Assembly: GCF_011801145.1 (NCBI RefSeq)
Contig: NZ_CP046172.1
Span: forward strand, 8,556,001-8,620,000
Length of the DNA: 64,000 nt
DNA from: Nocardia arthritidis
GTDB lineage: Bacteria > Actinomycetota > Actinomycetes > Mycobacteriales > Mycobacteriaceae
Direction of reading: 5' to 3'
Below, one piece after another: positions 35,111 through 44,532 of this stretch. The notes beneath the pieces are model-generated. The model did no database searches. It saw only the letters and a program-made list of their open reading frames with translations, and was not told where the DNA came from. Both the position numbers and the translations under genes were made by a program. Position 1 is the first letter of the stretch; each line of letters opens with the position of its first letter.

Positions 35111-36310
35111 TTGATTGTGCCGCAACAGGCCGGCGGGTTGTCGACTGCGACGATACCGCGCCGGGCCATTGTCGCGTCCGCGTGTGGCGCGGTGATCGTC
35201 GCGCAGATGGCGACCACTATTTACCTTCCCGGCATGCCCGCGTTGGGTGCGGATATCGGGGCGGGTGATGGCACACTTCAGCTTTCGGTCGCCCTGTTCG
35301 TGGTGTTCGCCGCGCTTCCGGTCGTCGCGTGGGGGCGGGCGGCGGAGCGGTTCGGCCGGGTGCCCGCATTCGTCGCGGCCGGACTGTGCTTCATCCTGGC
35401 CAGCGCGGGCCTGGCGCTGATCACGAACGCTCCGGAGCTGCTCACCCTGCGTGTGGTGCAGGCGATCGGCGCGGGCGGTGTCGCGGTGGTCGGGCGGATG
35501 ATGGTGAAAGACCTGTTCACCGGCGCCGAACTCGCGCGCCAGCTCGCACTGCTTTCGATGGCATTCGTCGTCGCGCTCGGCGGCGGACAGGTGATCGGCG
35601 GCATCCTCACCTCCACACTCGGCTGGCGATACGGATTCGCCGTATTGGCCGTACTCGCCGTCGTACCCGTTGTTTTCGCGCTGCGGGTATCGCTCCCGCC
35701 GCCGGATCGGAAATCCCGGGACAAGGGGACGACTCGACGGCTGCTCGGCGACCGAGTCTTCATCGCCGCCGCCGTCGCGGGCGGTATCGGATTCGCGATC
35801 ATCGTCATGATCCAGCAGAAGTCCGCATTCGTCTTCTCGGACGAATTCGCGCTGCCGCCTTGGGTTTTCGGCCTATTCGGTGTTCTGTACGGCGCGGCGT
35901 ATTTCGCGGGCGCCACCTATGTGCGGCGGCGGGTGAGCGGGTTGGGCGCACGCGCGATGATGCGGCAGGGCGCCTGGATCATGCTCGCCGGATGCGTACT
36001 GATCACCATCGTCTGGGTGGGCGATCTGCACCGGGCGATCGCGCTCCCGATCTTTCTCGCCGGATACGTCACCACGACCTTCGGACAGGCCACGCTGTTC
36101 CCCAACAGCGCGGCGCATGCCGTCAGCCACCTCGTCTCCGGCGGCGCGATCGCCGTCTCGTGGTGCGCGCTGATACAGCAGGGTCTCGCGGGTGTCGCCT
36201 CGCTGGCAGGCCCGTCACTCACCGGGCTGCTCGCCTGGTCCATCGCCATCACCTCGCTCGCCGCCGTGAACGTACTGGTCGCCGCGGCTCCCTCGCCGAC
36301 AAAGGAATAA
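35111..36310 (+). CDS. MFS transporter, Bcr/CflA-like (12 helices)
   Basis: 399 residues with about 12 hydrophobic segments. ATTIYLPGMPALGADIGAGDG in helix 1 is the Bcr/CflA/DHA1 hallmark; motif A is WGRAAERFGRVPAFVAA and a motif-C-like GGGQVIGGILTSTLGWRYGF follows. Expected to export a small hydrophilic compound by proton antiport. The start is unclear: TTG at 35111 (used here) or GTG at 35117. It is the first gene of an eight-gene operon; the next gene starts 4 bp after its stop. As exporter of the product of the following synthase genes it would parallel CntE in metallophore loci (inference). Confidence 0.82.
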   Translation: MIVPQQAGGLSTATIPRRAIVASACGAVIVAQMATTIYLPGMPALGADIGAGDGTLQLSVALFVVFAALPVVAWGRAAERFGRVPAFVAAGLCFILASAGLALITNAPELLTLRVVQAIGAGGVAVVGRMMVKDLFTGAELARQLALLSMAFVVALGGGQVIGGILTSTLGWRYGFAVLAVLAVVPVVFALRVSLPPPDRKSRDKGTTRRLLGDRVFIAAAVAGGIGFAIIVMIQQKSAFVFSDEFALPPWVFGLFGVLYGAAYFAGATYVRRRVSGLGARAMMRQGAWIMLAGCVLITIVWVGDLHRAIALPIFLAGYVTTTFGQATLFPNSAAHAVSHLVSGGAIAVSWCALIQQGLAGVASLAGPSLTGLLAWSIAITSLAAVNVLVAAAPSPTKE

Positions 36311-36314
36311 TCGA

Positions 36315-37550
36315 GTGGTCATTCACCAATTCGCCAATATTCGCAGGCAATTACAGCTGAGCAATACCTTCTGGGATGACAGCACCACCCACGGCCTGGT
36401 CGATATCGTCGCCGCCGATATGCGCGACGGAATAGTCAACGACCGTGCCGGGCGCACGATCGTCAACTTCTCCTCGTATTCCTATCTCGGCCTGGACAGC
36501 GACCCGCGGATAATCGCCGGAGCCCATCGAGGTTTGGACGAAACGGCGACGATCAATTCGTCCATATCCCGCATGCGGATTCGGCTGTCGCTGCTGGAGG
36601 AGGCCGAGCAGCGCCTGTCGCTGACCTTCGGCGCCCAGGCCGTCACCGTATCGTCGTGTGCGGCCGCGGCGTGGGCGACCCTGCCGCTGCTGGCCTCCGG
36701 GGAGTTCACCGACGGGCACCCACCGCTGGTGGTATTCGACAAGAACGCGCACTTCTGCCTGAACGCGATGAAACCGCTGGTCGCGGATGAGACCGAACTG
36801 GTCACGATCGACCACAACGATATCGAGGCGTTGGAACAGTTGTGCCGCAAGCATTCTCACGTGGCATACATCGCCGACGGCGTGTACAGCACCGGCGGCG
36901 GGGCACCGCTGGATGAGCTGCACCGGCTGCAGGACCAATACGGTCTTTTCCTGTATTTCGATGAGGCACACGGTATTTCGACGCTCGGTCGACGTGGCCG
37001 CGGTTATGTCCTCGGCGGCTACGACGGCTGGCGGGACCGGACCCTCATAATCGCCTCGCTGAACAAGGGATTCGGCGCGAGCGGCGGTGTCATCTTCTTC
37101 GGCCCGCCCGGCGACGACTCCCGCAAACCCACGCTGCTGCGCACCAGCGGACCGCTGATGTGGTCGCAGCGAATCAATACCGCCGGTCTCGGGGCCATCG
37201 TCGCGTCCTGCGACCTGCACGACGACGGCACCGTCGACCGGCTACAGATCGACCTGCGCGAACGGGTGCGCCTGTTCAACTCGCTGGTCGACACCGACCT
37301 CGCCGGTGACGGGCTGCCCATTCGGTTCGTCGATATCGGCCGGGAGGACACCACCGTCGCGGTGGCGAAGGACATGCTCGACGCGGGCTTCTACACCTCC
37401 CCCGTCTTCTTCCCGATCATCCGCCGCGGCAGCGCGGGCCTGCGCCTGATGTTGCGAGCGGACTTGGAGCCCAACACGATTCGGCGCTTCGCCGACACCC
37501 TCACCGCGAGCCTGGCCGCCCATCGCGATCGGGAGGAGCTACCCGCATGA
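36315..37550 (+). CDS. Alpha-oxoamine synthase (AONS/KBL/CqsA-like)
   Basis: 411-residue fold-type I PLP enzyme. Family marks: NFSSYSYLGLDSDPRI near residue 50, a His in FDKNAHFCLN in the PLP-stacking position, ADGVYSTGGGAPLDEL, YFDEAHGIS with the PLP-pairing Asp, and the Schiff-base lysine K251 in ASLNKGFGASGG. These enzymes condense an acyl-CoA with an amino acid, usually with loss of CO2, to an alpha-aminoketone. The SLNKGFGASGG context differs from biotin-pathway BioF (usually SxGKAxG). No other biotin-biosynthesis gene is near, but acyl-CoA carboxylase genes follow with 4-bp overlaps. A specialised aminoketone product is inferred. GTG start at 36315. Confidence 0.85.
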   Translation: MVIHQFANIRRQLQLSNTFWDDSTTHGLVDIVAADMRDGIVNDRAGRTIVNFSSYSYLGLDSDPRIIAGAHRGLDETATINSSISRMRIRLSLLEEAEQRLSLTFGAQAVTVSSCAAAAWATLPLLASGEFTDGHPPLVVFDKNAHFCLNAMKPLVADETELVTIDHNDIEALEQLCRKHSHVAYIADGVYSTGGGAPLDELHRLQDQYGLFLYFDEAHGISTLGRRGRGYVLGGYDGWRDRTLIIASLNKGFGASGGVIFFGPPGDDSRKPTLLRTSGPLMWSQRINTAGLGAIVASCDLHDDGTVDRLQIDLRERVRLFNSLVDTDLAGDGLPIRFVDIGREDTTVAVAKDMLDAGFYTSPVFFPIIRRGSAGLRLMLRADLEPNTIRRFADTLTASLAAHRDREELPA

Positions 37551-39112
37551 CGGTAACCGTCGAGAACCACACCGAATTCGAGGCCCAGCGTCGGCTGCTG
37601 CGCGACCGCTTCGCCGAGGTCGTATCGCCGCGACGCCGACCCGGTGACGCCAAACTGCCAGTGCGCGAACGGGTTAACCGGATACTCGACCCGGGAACGC
37701 CTTTCCTGGAGATCGGCCGATTGGCCGCGCACGAGGTGTACGACACCGACCTGCCCGCCGCCGCGCTCATCGTCGGCATCGGAACCATCCACGGCAGGCC
37801 CTGCATGGTGTTCGCGAACGACCCGCACGTCAAGGGCGGAACCTACTACCCGCTCACCATCAAGAAGCAGTTGCGCGGGCAGAAGCTGGCCCGCGAATAT
37901 CGGCTCCCCTGTGTGTATTTGGCGGATTCGGGCGGTATCTACCTGCCGTTGCAGGAGGAGATCTTCCCGGACGAGGAGCACCTCGGGAAGATGTTCCGCA
38001 ATATCGCGGAGATGTCGGCCATGGGTCTGCCGCAGATTTCGGCCGTGCTCGGCATCTGCACCGCGGGCGGTGCGTACATACCCGCGATGAGCGACGAAAC
38101 GGTGATGGTGCAGGACCTCAGCACCGTCTTCCTCGGCGGACCGCAACTGGTGGAGGCCGCCACCGGGATCAAGGTCGACGCGCAGGCACTCGGCGGCGCG
38201 GCCCTGCATGTCCGGGAAACCGCTGTGGCGGACCATCTCGCGGCGAACGAGGAGGAAGCGCTGGCGATGGTCCGGGATATCGTCTCGCGCACACCCGGCG
38301 ATCGAGTGCGCCCACCCGCGTTCGAGGCTCTGGAACCCGTCGACGATCCGGCGCGGCTCCCGGCCTTGATACCGGCGACGACCAAGAAGGAGATGGACGT
38401 TCGCGCGATCCTGCGCTGCGTCGTCGATGCCACCTCCTGGATCGAATACCGCAAGGATTACGGCATCACCATCGTCTGCGCGACCGCGCGCATCGCCGGA
38501 TACGAGGTGGGTATCGTCGCGAATCAGGGCGTGATCTTCCCCGACAGCGCGCTCAAGGCGACCAATTTCATTCAGATCTGCAATCAGCGCCGGATCCCAC
38601 TGTTGTTCGTACACAACGTGAGTGGGTTCATGGTCGGCGAGCAGTACGAGCGGGCCGGCATCGCCAAGCACGGCGCGAAGATGGTGAACGCCGTCTCCTG
38701 CGCCACCGTACCCAAGATCTCGCTGGTGATCGGCGGCAGCTTCGGCGCGGCCAACTTCGCCATGTCGGGCCGATCGATGGGCGGCCAGTTCATGGCCATG
38801 TGGCCCAACGCCCGCTCCACCGGAGTCGGCGGCGAGCAGGCGGCCGCGGTGATGGCCATTCTCAAACGGGACCGCCTGCGCCGCGAAGGCAAGGAATTGA
38901 GCGCCGCCGAGGAGGCCGCCATCAAGCAGCCGATCATCGACAGCTTCGAACGGCAGTCGCTGCCCGCCTACATTGCCGCACGCATGTGGGTCGACGCGGT
39001 GATCGAGCCCGAGGATACGAGATCCTGGCTCGCGCAATGCCTTTCGCTGGCGCACGAACGCTGGGATCGGCCGGACCCGGCCGCCGCGACCTTCGGGGTG
39101 TTCCGGCTGTGA
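37547..39112 (+). CDS. Acyl-CoA carboxylase, carboxyltransferase (beta) subunit
   Basis: 521 residues of the crotonase-fold carboxyltransferase family, closest in pattern to methylcrotonyl/geranyl-CoA-type beta subunits: NDPHVKGGTYYPLTIKKQLR, LADSGGIYLPLQEEIFPDEE, GICTAGGAYIPAMSDE and VGGEQAAAVMA. The oxyanion-hole glycines of GICTAGGAY are intact. It transfers the carboxyl group from biotin to an acyl-CoA. It overlaps both neighbours (ATGA and GTGA), so it is part of the same translational unit as the oxoamine synthase. The acyl-CoA substrate is unknown; a housekeeping leucine-catabolic role cannot be excluded. Confidence 0.88.
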   Translation: MTVTVENHTEFEAQRRLLRDRFAEVVSPRRRPGDAKLPVRERVNRILDPGTPFLEIGRLAAHEVYDTDLPAAALIVGIGTIHGRPCMVFANDPHVKGGTYYPLTIKKQLRGQKLAREYRLPCVYLADSGGIYLPLQEEIFPDEEHLGKMFRNIAEMSAMGLPQISAVLGICTAGGAYIPAMSDETVMVQDLSTVFLGGPQLVEAATGIKVDAQALGGAALHVRETAVADHLAANEEEALAMVRDIVSRTPGDRVRPPAFEALEPVDDPARLPALIPATTKKEMDVRAILRCVVDATSWIEYRKDYGITIVCATARIAGYEVGIVANQGVIFPDSALKATNFIQICNQRRIPLLFVHNVSGFMVGEQYERAGIAKHGAKMVNAVSCATVPKISLVIGGSFGAANFAMSGRSMGGQFMAMWPNARSTGVGGEQAAAVMAILKRDRLRREGKELSAAEEAAIKQPIIDSFERQSLPAYIAARMWVDAVIEPEDTRSWLAQCLSLAHERWDRPDPAAATFGVFRL

Positions 39113-41043
39113 TCACGAAGCTGCTCATCGCGAACCGGGGCGAGATCGCCGCCCGCATCGCGCGCACCTGCGATCGCCTCGGCATCGACTACGTCACCGT
39201 GAGCGTGGACGAGGACCGGACCCTGACCTATCACGACGCGGCGGTCGCGACCGTGCGCCTGGCGGCGGGCGGATATCTCGATGCCGCGGTGCTGGTCCGG
39301 GCCGCTACCGAAACCGGTTGCGACGCAGTGCATCCCGGTTATGGCTTCCTCTCCGAGAACGCCGCGTTCGCCCGCGCGGTCCGTGCCGCCGGATTGGTGT
39401 TCGTCGGCCCGAGCTCACAGGTGATCGAGTCCATGGCCGATAAGGCGTCCGCGCGCCGGGTGATGGCCGACGCGGGCGTTCCGGTATTGCCCGGAACCCG
39501 GGAGGCGACCGACGATCTCGACGCCCTGGTCCGCGCCGCGGCGGATATCGGATTTCCGCTGATCGTCAAGCCCGCGGGCGGTGGCGGCGGCAAGGGTATG
39601 TCGGTGGTGCGCTCCGCGGCCGGGCTGCGCGAAGCGCTGGCGTCGGCGGCCCGCACCGCGAACGCGGCCTTCGCCGACCCGCGTCTGCACCTGGAGCGTT
39701 ACGCCGAACACGCCCGGCATATCGAGGTGCAGGTGTTCGGCGACGAATTCGGTTCTGTCGTACACCTTTTCGACCGCGACTGTTCGCTGCAGCGGCGGCA
39801 TCAGAAGGTGATCGAGGAAGCGCCGGCACCGAAAATTCCCGACGCCATCCGACGGCAGATGTTCGACGCCGCCGTGCGCGGCGCGCGGGCGCTGCACTAC
39901 ACCGGCGCGGGGACCTTCGAATTCCTGCTGATAGGCGACGAATTCTTCTTCATCGAGATGAATACGCGACTGCAGGTCGAGCACACCGTCACCGAGGAGA
40001 TCACCGGCATCGACCTGGTGGACTGGCAGCTGCGGATCGCCTCCGGTGCACCGCTGCCCGCCACCCAGGAGGAGATCACCTATGCGGGCGCCTCGGTGCA
40101 GATCCGGGTGTATGCGGAGGATCCGTTCCGATCCTTCCTGCCGTGCCCGGGCGAGCTCGAGGTCACCCGGTGGCCCGATGTCCGGATCGAGCGGGCCTTC
40201 ACCCGCCGCCTGCACGTCACCGGCGGCTTCGACCCGATGATCGCCAAACTCGTCGCGACCGGCGCCACTCGGGAGCAGGCACTGGCCGCCGCTCGGCGCG
40301 CCTGTGCACAGCTGCGCTGGCGCGGCATCTCGACGAACCTCGGATTCGTCGGCCACATCCTCGATACACCGGAAGTCGCTGCGGCAGAGCATGATACGGC
40401 TTATCTGGACCGGATCGATCCGGTCGAGGAGTTCGCCGATCCCGACCGGCTCAGCGCCATCGCGGTGGCCGCGACGCTGACCGCACCCGACCGCGCCACA
40501 CCGTGGTCGGCGGGCGCTCCGGCGGGCGACCGCGCCTGGTTGGATCCCGCGGGCCGCGAACTCGGCAGCATCGACCTCTCGGTCGATGGCCGCCCGTTCA
40601 CGGTCCGGGTCAGCGGCTACGACGGCCGCGCGGTACTGCTGCGCACCGACTCCGAAGCGGATGTGGCCGCGATTCACGTTGACGCGGAGACGGTTTCGCT
40701 CGACTCCACGCTCAGCACGGTCCGTCGGCTCGGTGCGGGATGGGTCAGCCAGGTCGCAGGGGTTTCCCGGGAGGTGCGGTACGCCGAATACCGCACGCTC
40801 GGCGCTGCCGCGGCGGATCCCGAGATCCGCTCGCCCATGCCCGGCACGCTCGTGCGACTCCATGTCGTCTCGGGTACGCAGGTCGAACCGGGGCAGCTGC
40901 TCGGCGTGGTCGAGGCCATGAAGATGGAACACGAGCTGACGGCAACCCATTCGGGAATCGTCACCGTGACGGCGTCGGAGGGGGCGGTCGTCACCACCGA
41001 TCAATCAATATTTCTCATCGAGGAGAGGAGCGCGGCGCAGTGA
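39109..41043 (+). CDS. Acyl-CoA carboxylase, biotin carboxylase/BCCP (alpha) subunit
   Basis: 644 residues. The biotin-carboxylase domain (LIANRGEIAARIARTCDRLG, HPGYGFLSENAAFA, GGGGGKGMSVV ATP loop, EMNTRLQVEHTVTE) occupies residues 1-445. A middle BT-like linker region follows, then the C-terminal biotinyl domain with the biotinylated lysine K605 in VVEAMKMEHEL. Complete, catalytically intact partner of the upstream beta subunit. GTG start at 39109 overlapping the previous stop. Biotin plus ATP plus bicarbonate gives carboxybiotin. Confidence 0.9.
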   Translation: MITKLLIANRGEIAARIARTCDRLGIDYVTVSVDEDRTLTYHDAAVATVRLAAGGYLDAAVLVRAATETGCDAVHPGYGFLSENAAFARAVRAAGLVFVGPSSQVIESMADKASARRVMADAGVPVLPGTREATDDLDALVRAAADIGFPLIVKPAGGGGGKGMSVVRSAAGLREALASAARTANAAFADPRLHLERYAEHARHIEVQVFGDEFGSVVHLFDRDCSLQRRHQKVIEEAPAPKIPDAIRRQMFDAAVRGARALHYTGAGTFEFLLIGDEFFFIEMNTRLQVEHTVTEEITGIDLVDWQLRIASGAPLPATQEEITYAGASVQIRVYAEDPFRSFLPCPGELEVTRWPDVRIERAFTRRLHVTGGFDPMIAKLVATGATREQALAAARRACAQLRWRGISTNLGFVGHILDTPEVAAAEHDTAYLDRIDPVEEFADPDRLSAIAVAATLTAPDRATPWSAGAPAGDRAWLDPAGRELGSIDLSVDGRPFTVRVSGYDGRAVLLRTDSEADVAAIHVDAETVSLDSTLSTVRRLGAGWVSQVAGVSREVRYAEYRTLGAAAADPEIRSPMPGTLVRLHVVSGTQVEPGQLLGVVEAMKMEHELTATHSGIVTVTASEGAVVTTDQSIFLIEERSAAQ

Positions 41044-42680
41044 TGCGAAAGCGACCGATAATGGCTCTCGCATCGGCAACAGCCGTGCTCGCATTGGTGA
41101 CCGCATGCGGCGGTTCGGACACCTCGGCGCACCAATCGACGCAACCGGTCAGCGGTGGATCGTTGACCTGGGGTGTCGAGACGGAGCCGACCACGCTCAA
41201 TCCGCATCTGAACGGCCAGGGCAATACGCGCCTGTTGCTCCGCAACGTCTACGAATCGCTGCTGCAGCGGACCGCGGACGGCGGGGTCGTGCCATGGCTG
41301 GCCGACGGCTACGAGGTATCACCCGACGGCCTGACATATTCCTTCACGCTGCGGGATGGCGTGCGATTCACCGACGGCAATCCGCTGACCGCCGCGGCGG
41401 TCGCCCTCAACTTCACCAGAATGAAGGATCCGGCCTATTCGGGTGGATTCGGATCGGGTCCGCTGTCCAATCTCGATACGGCGGTCGCGCGGGATGCGCG
41501 AACCCTGGTGCTGACGTTGAAGAATGTCTATTCGCCGTTCCTCGACTATGCGGGAACCCTGGATATCATCTCCCCCGCGGCATTCGATTCACCGCAGTTG
41601 AAATCCGGTGGACCGGAGATCGCCGGTACCGGACCATTCATTCTCGACCGCTACACCAAGGGGCAGGAAATCCACTTCCGGAAGAATCCGGATTACAACT
41701 GGGCGCCGCGGAATGCCAAACATCAGGGCCCCGCCTACCTCGATGAAATCACCTACCGGTTCCTGCCCGAATCGTCGGTGCGCACCGGAGCGCTCACCTC
41801 CGGGCAGGTCGATATTATCGAGGGCATTTCCGGAAATGACGCCGGACTGTTCGAAAACAACCCCGAATTCACCTATCAGCACGCGCTGAATGCCGGGAGC
41901 CCCTATTCCCTGTACCTCAATTCGACCTACGGTCCGGCGTCCGACGAAAAGGTCCGCAAGGCGTTGATCGACTCCGTCGACGTCGACGCGGTACTGCGGT
42001 CGATATACCGCGGCGAGCGCACGCGGGGCTGGGGCATCACCTCCCCCGACGACGCGGTGTTCTACGACAAGAGCATCGAGCGGTCCTACGGAAACGATAA
42101 GGACGCCGCGAACCGTCTCCTGGACGAGGCCGGCTGGACGACCCGGGACGACAAGGGATTTCGCACCAAGAACGGTCAGCGGCTCACCATCGAGGTGGTT
42201 CAGGCGCAATCCACCGTCCGCGATCAGCGCGAGGTGCTGTTGCAGGCGATCCAGGCCCAGGCCAGGCAGAATGCCGGCATCGACCTGGCCATCTCCCTGG
42301 TGGACGCGGGCACCTACGCCGACCGCCGCAAGGACAGCAGTTACGGTTCGGTCGCCAACTCCGACACGCTGACCGGCGGTATCGATATCGAAAATCACTG
42401 GTACCCGGCCGCGACATTCGGCACCCTCAATTACAGCCGTGCCACGGATCCCGAGCTGACCGCATGGTTGAAAGCCGCGGCCGCGACACAGAATACGAGT
42501 GAGCGCGCCGGACAATATGCGCGTTTGCAGCGATTTGCACTCGTAGACAAGGGATATGCGCTGCCGCTCTACCAGCCCGAGAACGAGATCGCGGCCGCCA
42601 CCCGCGTGCACGGCGCCGGTTTCCGGCCGTATCACCGGTTCCCGGAAAGCGCATACGACATTTGGGTCGACCGTGGTTAG
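41043..42680 (+). CDS. Dpp/Opp-type ABC substrate-binding lipoprotein
   Basis: 545 residues. A lipoprotein signal with lipobox LVTAC (Cys22) is followed by the family 5 solute-binding fold: GGSLTWGVETEPTTLNPHLN, LLQRTADGGVVPWLADGYEV, YSFTLRDGVRFTDGNPLTAAAV. Family 5 proteins bind peptides, nickel complexes, opine metallophores or other small ligands. The ATG at 41043 overlaps the previous TGA (TGATG). Together with the three downstream genes it makes a complete importer. It is unusual that an importer is coupled to an aminoketone synthase and a carboxylase. Confidence 0.88.
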   Translation: MRKRPIMALASATAVLALVTACGGSDTSAHQSTQPVSGGSLTWGVETEPTTLNPHLNGQGNTRLLLRNVYESLLQRTADGGVVPWLADGYEVSPDGLTYSFTLRDGVRFTDGNPLTAAAVALNFTRMKDPAYSGGFGSGPLSNLDTAVARDARTLVLTLKNVYSPFLDYAGTLDIISPAAFDSPQLKSGGPEIAGTGPFILDRYTKGQEIHFRKNPDYNWAPRNAKHQGPAYLDEITYRFLPESSVRTGALTSGQVDIIEGISGNDAGLFENNPEFTYQHALNAGSPYSLYLNSTYGPASDEKVRKALIDSVDVDAVLRSIYRGERTRGWGITSPDDAVFYDKSIERSYGNDKDAANRLLDEAGWTTRDDKGFRTKNGQRLTIEVVQAQSTVRDQREVLLQAIQAQARQNAGIDLAISLVDAGTYADRRKDSSYGSVANSDTLTGGIDIENHWYPAATFGTLNYSRATDPELTAWLKAAAATQNTSERAGQYARLQRFALVDKGYALPLYQPENEIAAATRVHGAGFRPYHRFPESAYDIWVDRG

Positions 42681-43662
42681 CGATGCCGTCGTCACGGATA
42701 TTCGGTTCTACGCGCACCGCACGATCGGGAAACGCGTCCTACTCCGGGTGTTATCCGGACTCGGTGTGCTGTGGGGCGCGGCGACCCTGTCTTTCGTCAG
42801 CCTTCGGCTCGCGCCGGGCGATACCGTCGACCTTTTGGTGGGCGAACAGCGGCGCACCCCGGAACTGGAGGCGGCCATCCGCGCCGAATGGGGGCTGAAC
42901 GACCCGGTCGTCGTGCAGTATCTCCGCTATCTGTGGAATTGCGCGCACGGCGATTTCGGGCGTTCCTACATCCTGCACAAGCCGGTATCGGGAATCCTCG
43001 CCGCGCAGGCCGCACCGACCTTGACGCTCACCGCGGCCGCTCTGCTGGTGGCAGTGGTATTCGCGGTGGTCGTCGCGGCGACGACCGCACACCGGCGACG
43101 GTCCAGGGCGTTTGCGAATGCCGTTGAGCTGACGCTCGTTTCGACTCCCTCGTTCTGGTTGGGCATCGTCCTGCTCGCGGTTTTCAGCTTCCAGCTCAAG
43201 CTCTTTCCGGTATCCGGGAGCAAAGGGCTTGCCTCGCTTGTGCTTCCGGCTCTGGCACTCGGATTGCCGCTCGGCGCGGTGATCTCGCAGGTGCTGCGCG
43301 ACGGATTGGAGCGCGCGCTGGAGGAGCCGTTCGCGCTGACGGTGCGATCCTGGTCGGTCAGCGAGAGCGCGCTGCGGCTGCGCCACGGATTGCGCCATGC
43401 GGCCGTACCCGCGGTGACGTTGACCGGCTGGCTGGTCGGCGGCCTGCTCGGCGGCGCGGTCGTGACCGAGGCGGTCTTCGGCCGACCGGGACTCGGCAGG
43501 GTGACCGTCGACGCCGTACTGGCGAAAGACCTTCCCGTCGTGCTGGCCGTGGCGATGCTGTCCGCGCTGGTCTATGTCGTGCTGAGCACGATCGTCGACC
43601 TGCTCGGACTCCTGCTCGACCCACGGCTGCGCACCGGATCCCGGCGAGGTGAGCAGGGGTGA
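42673..43662 (+). CDS. Dpp-type ABC permease 1 (DppB-like)
   Basis: 329 residues, about six membrane helices, with the DppB/OppB N-terminal pattern FVSLRLAPGDTVDLLVGEQ and LNDPVVVQYLRYLWNCAHGDFGRSY. The C-terminal ATPase-docking segment (FGRPGLGRVTVDAVLAKDLPVV) matches the family. GTG start at 42673 overlaps the binding-protein gene by 8 bp. Confidence 0.88.
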   Translation: MVSDAVVTDIRFYAHRTIGKRVLLRVLSGLGVLWGAATLSFVSLRLAPGDTVDLLVGEQRRTPELEAAIRAEWGLNDPVVVQYLRYLWNCAHGDFGRSYILHKPVSGILAAQAAPTLTLTAAALLVAVVFAVVVAATTAHRRRSRAFANAVELTLVSTPSFWLGIVLLAVFSFQLKLFPVSGSKGLASLVLPALALGLPLGAVISQVLRDGLERALEEPFALTVRSWSVSESALRLRHGLRHAAVPAVTLTGWLVGGLLGGAVVTEAVFGRPGLGRVTVDAVLAKDLPVVLAVAMLSALVYVVLSTIVDLLGLLLDPRLRTGSRRGEQG

Positions 43663-44504
43663 GGCCAGCCACTCGTCGAATCGTCCTGCGCGCCTTCGGA
43701 ATTCCGCCCGGTGTCGCCGCCGCGGCGCTGGTGCTGGTCGTGATCGCGATCGCGGTGGTCGCGCCCTCGCTGCTGACCGCGCATGATCCGCTCGCGGCCG
43801 ATCCGCTCGCCGCGCAGCTTCCGCCCGGCCCGCGACACTGGTTCGGGACGGATCACCTCGGGCGCGACGTCTTCACTCGCGTCGTCAACGGTGCGCGCTA
43901 CTCGCTGCTCATCGGGATCACCGCGATCGCCATCGCGGTCGTCGCCGGAACCGCGCTCGGACTGGTCGCCGGGCTCGCCCGCGGACCGGTCGACGAACTG
44001 ATCACCCGATTCCTCGACGTGGTCTCCGCATTCCCGGATCTACTGCTGGCGCTGGTGCTGATCTCGTTCACCGGCCCCGGGACCACGAACCTGATCTGCG
44101 CGCTCGGCATCGCATCGATTCCGCGGTTCGCCCGGGTGGTGCGGGCTCAGACGCTCGTCGTGCGGGAATCCGGCTATGTCGAACAGGCACGAACCTTCGG
44201 GCTCACCCGAATTACGTTGGTGCGGCGCCATATTCTGCCGCACGCGGTCGCTCAGGTGCCGATACTCGCCACCATCGGCCTCGGCACCGCGATCCTCGGC
44301 GCCGCCGGACTGAGCTTTCTCGGGATGGGGCCGAAACCACCTGCGCCGGAATGGGGTTCGATGCTCGCGGAGGGACGCAACTATCTCCGCAATGCCTGGT
44401 GGATCGCCGTGCTTCCCGGCGTTGCGGTCACCGCGACGGTCGTCGCGCTGAGTTCGCTCGGGCGGCACTGGCAACGGCACTACGACGGAAGGTCGCGGGC
44501 GTGA
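43659..44504 (+). CDS. Dpp-type ABC permease 2 (DppC-like)
   Basis: 281 residues, about six helices, with HWFGTDHLGRDVFTRVVNGARYSLLIG and the EAA-type loop RESGYVEQARTFGLTRITLVRRHILPHA that contacts the ATPase, as in DppC/OppC. GTG at 43659 overlaps the previous gene by 4 bp (GTGA). Partner of the permease at 42673. Confidence 0.9.
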   Translation: MRPATRRIVLRAFGIPPGVAAAALVLVVIAIAVVAPSLLTAHDPLAADPLAAQLPPGPRHWFGTDHLGRDVFTRVVNGARYSLLIGITAIAIAVVAGTALGLVAGLARGPVDELITRFLDVVSAFPDLLLALVLISFTGPGTTNLICALGIASIPRFARVVRAQTLVVRESGYVEQARTFGLTRITLVRRHILPHAVAQVPILATIGLGTAILGAAGLSFLGMGPKPPAPEWGSMLAEGRNYLRNAWWIAVLPGVAVTATVVALSSLGRHWQRHYDGRSRA

Positions 44505-44532
44505 TGTGTCCGTCGGCTCGAAAGGACATGGC

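Noticed and set aside
34724..35125. 133-codon minus-strand frame in the gap before the plus-strand operon
   Set aside because: No RBS, no motif, composition unlike neighbouring genes; the region is more likely regulatory.
39415..41004. 529-codon frame opposite the biotin carboxylase subunit
   Set aside because: Antisense artefact with no family pattern.
37547..41043. Assigning the carboxylase genes simply as leucine-degradation MccBA
   Set aside because: Sequence alone fits, but the leucine-pathway partner genes (isovaleryl-CoA dehydrogenase, enoyl-CoA hydratase, HMG-CoA lyase) are absent and they are coupled to an oxoamine synthase and transporter. The name is left open.
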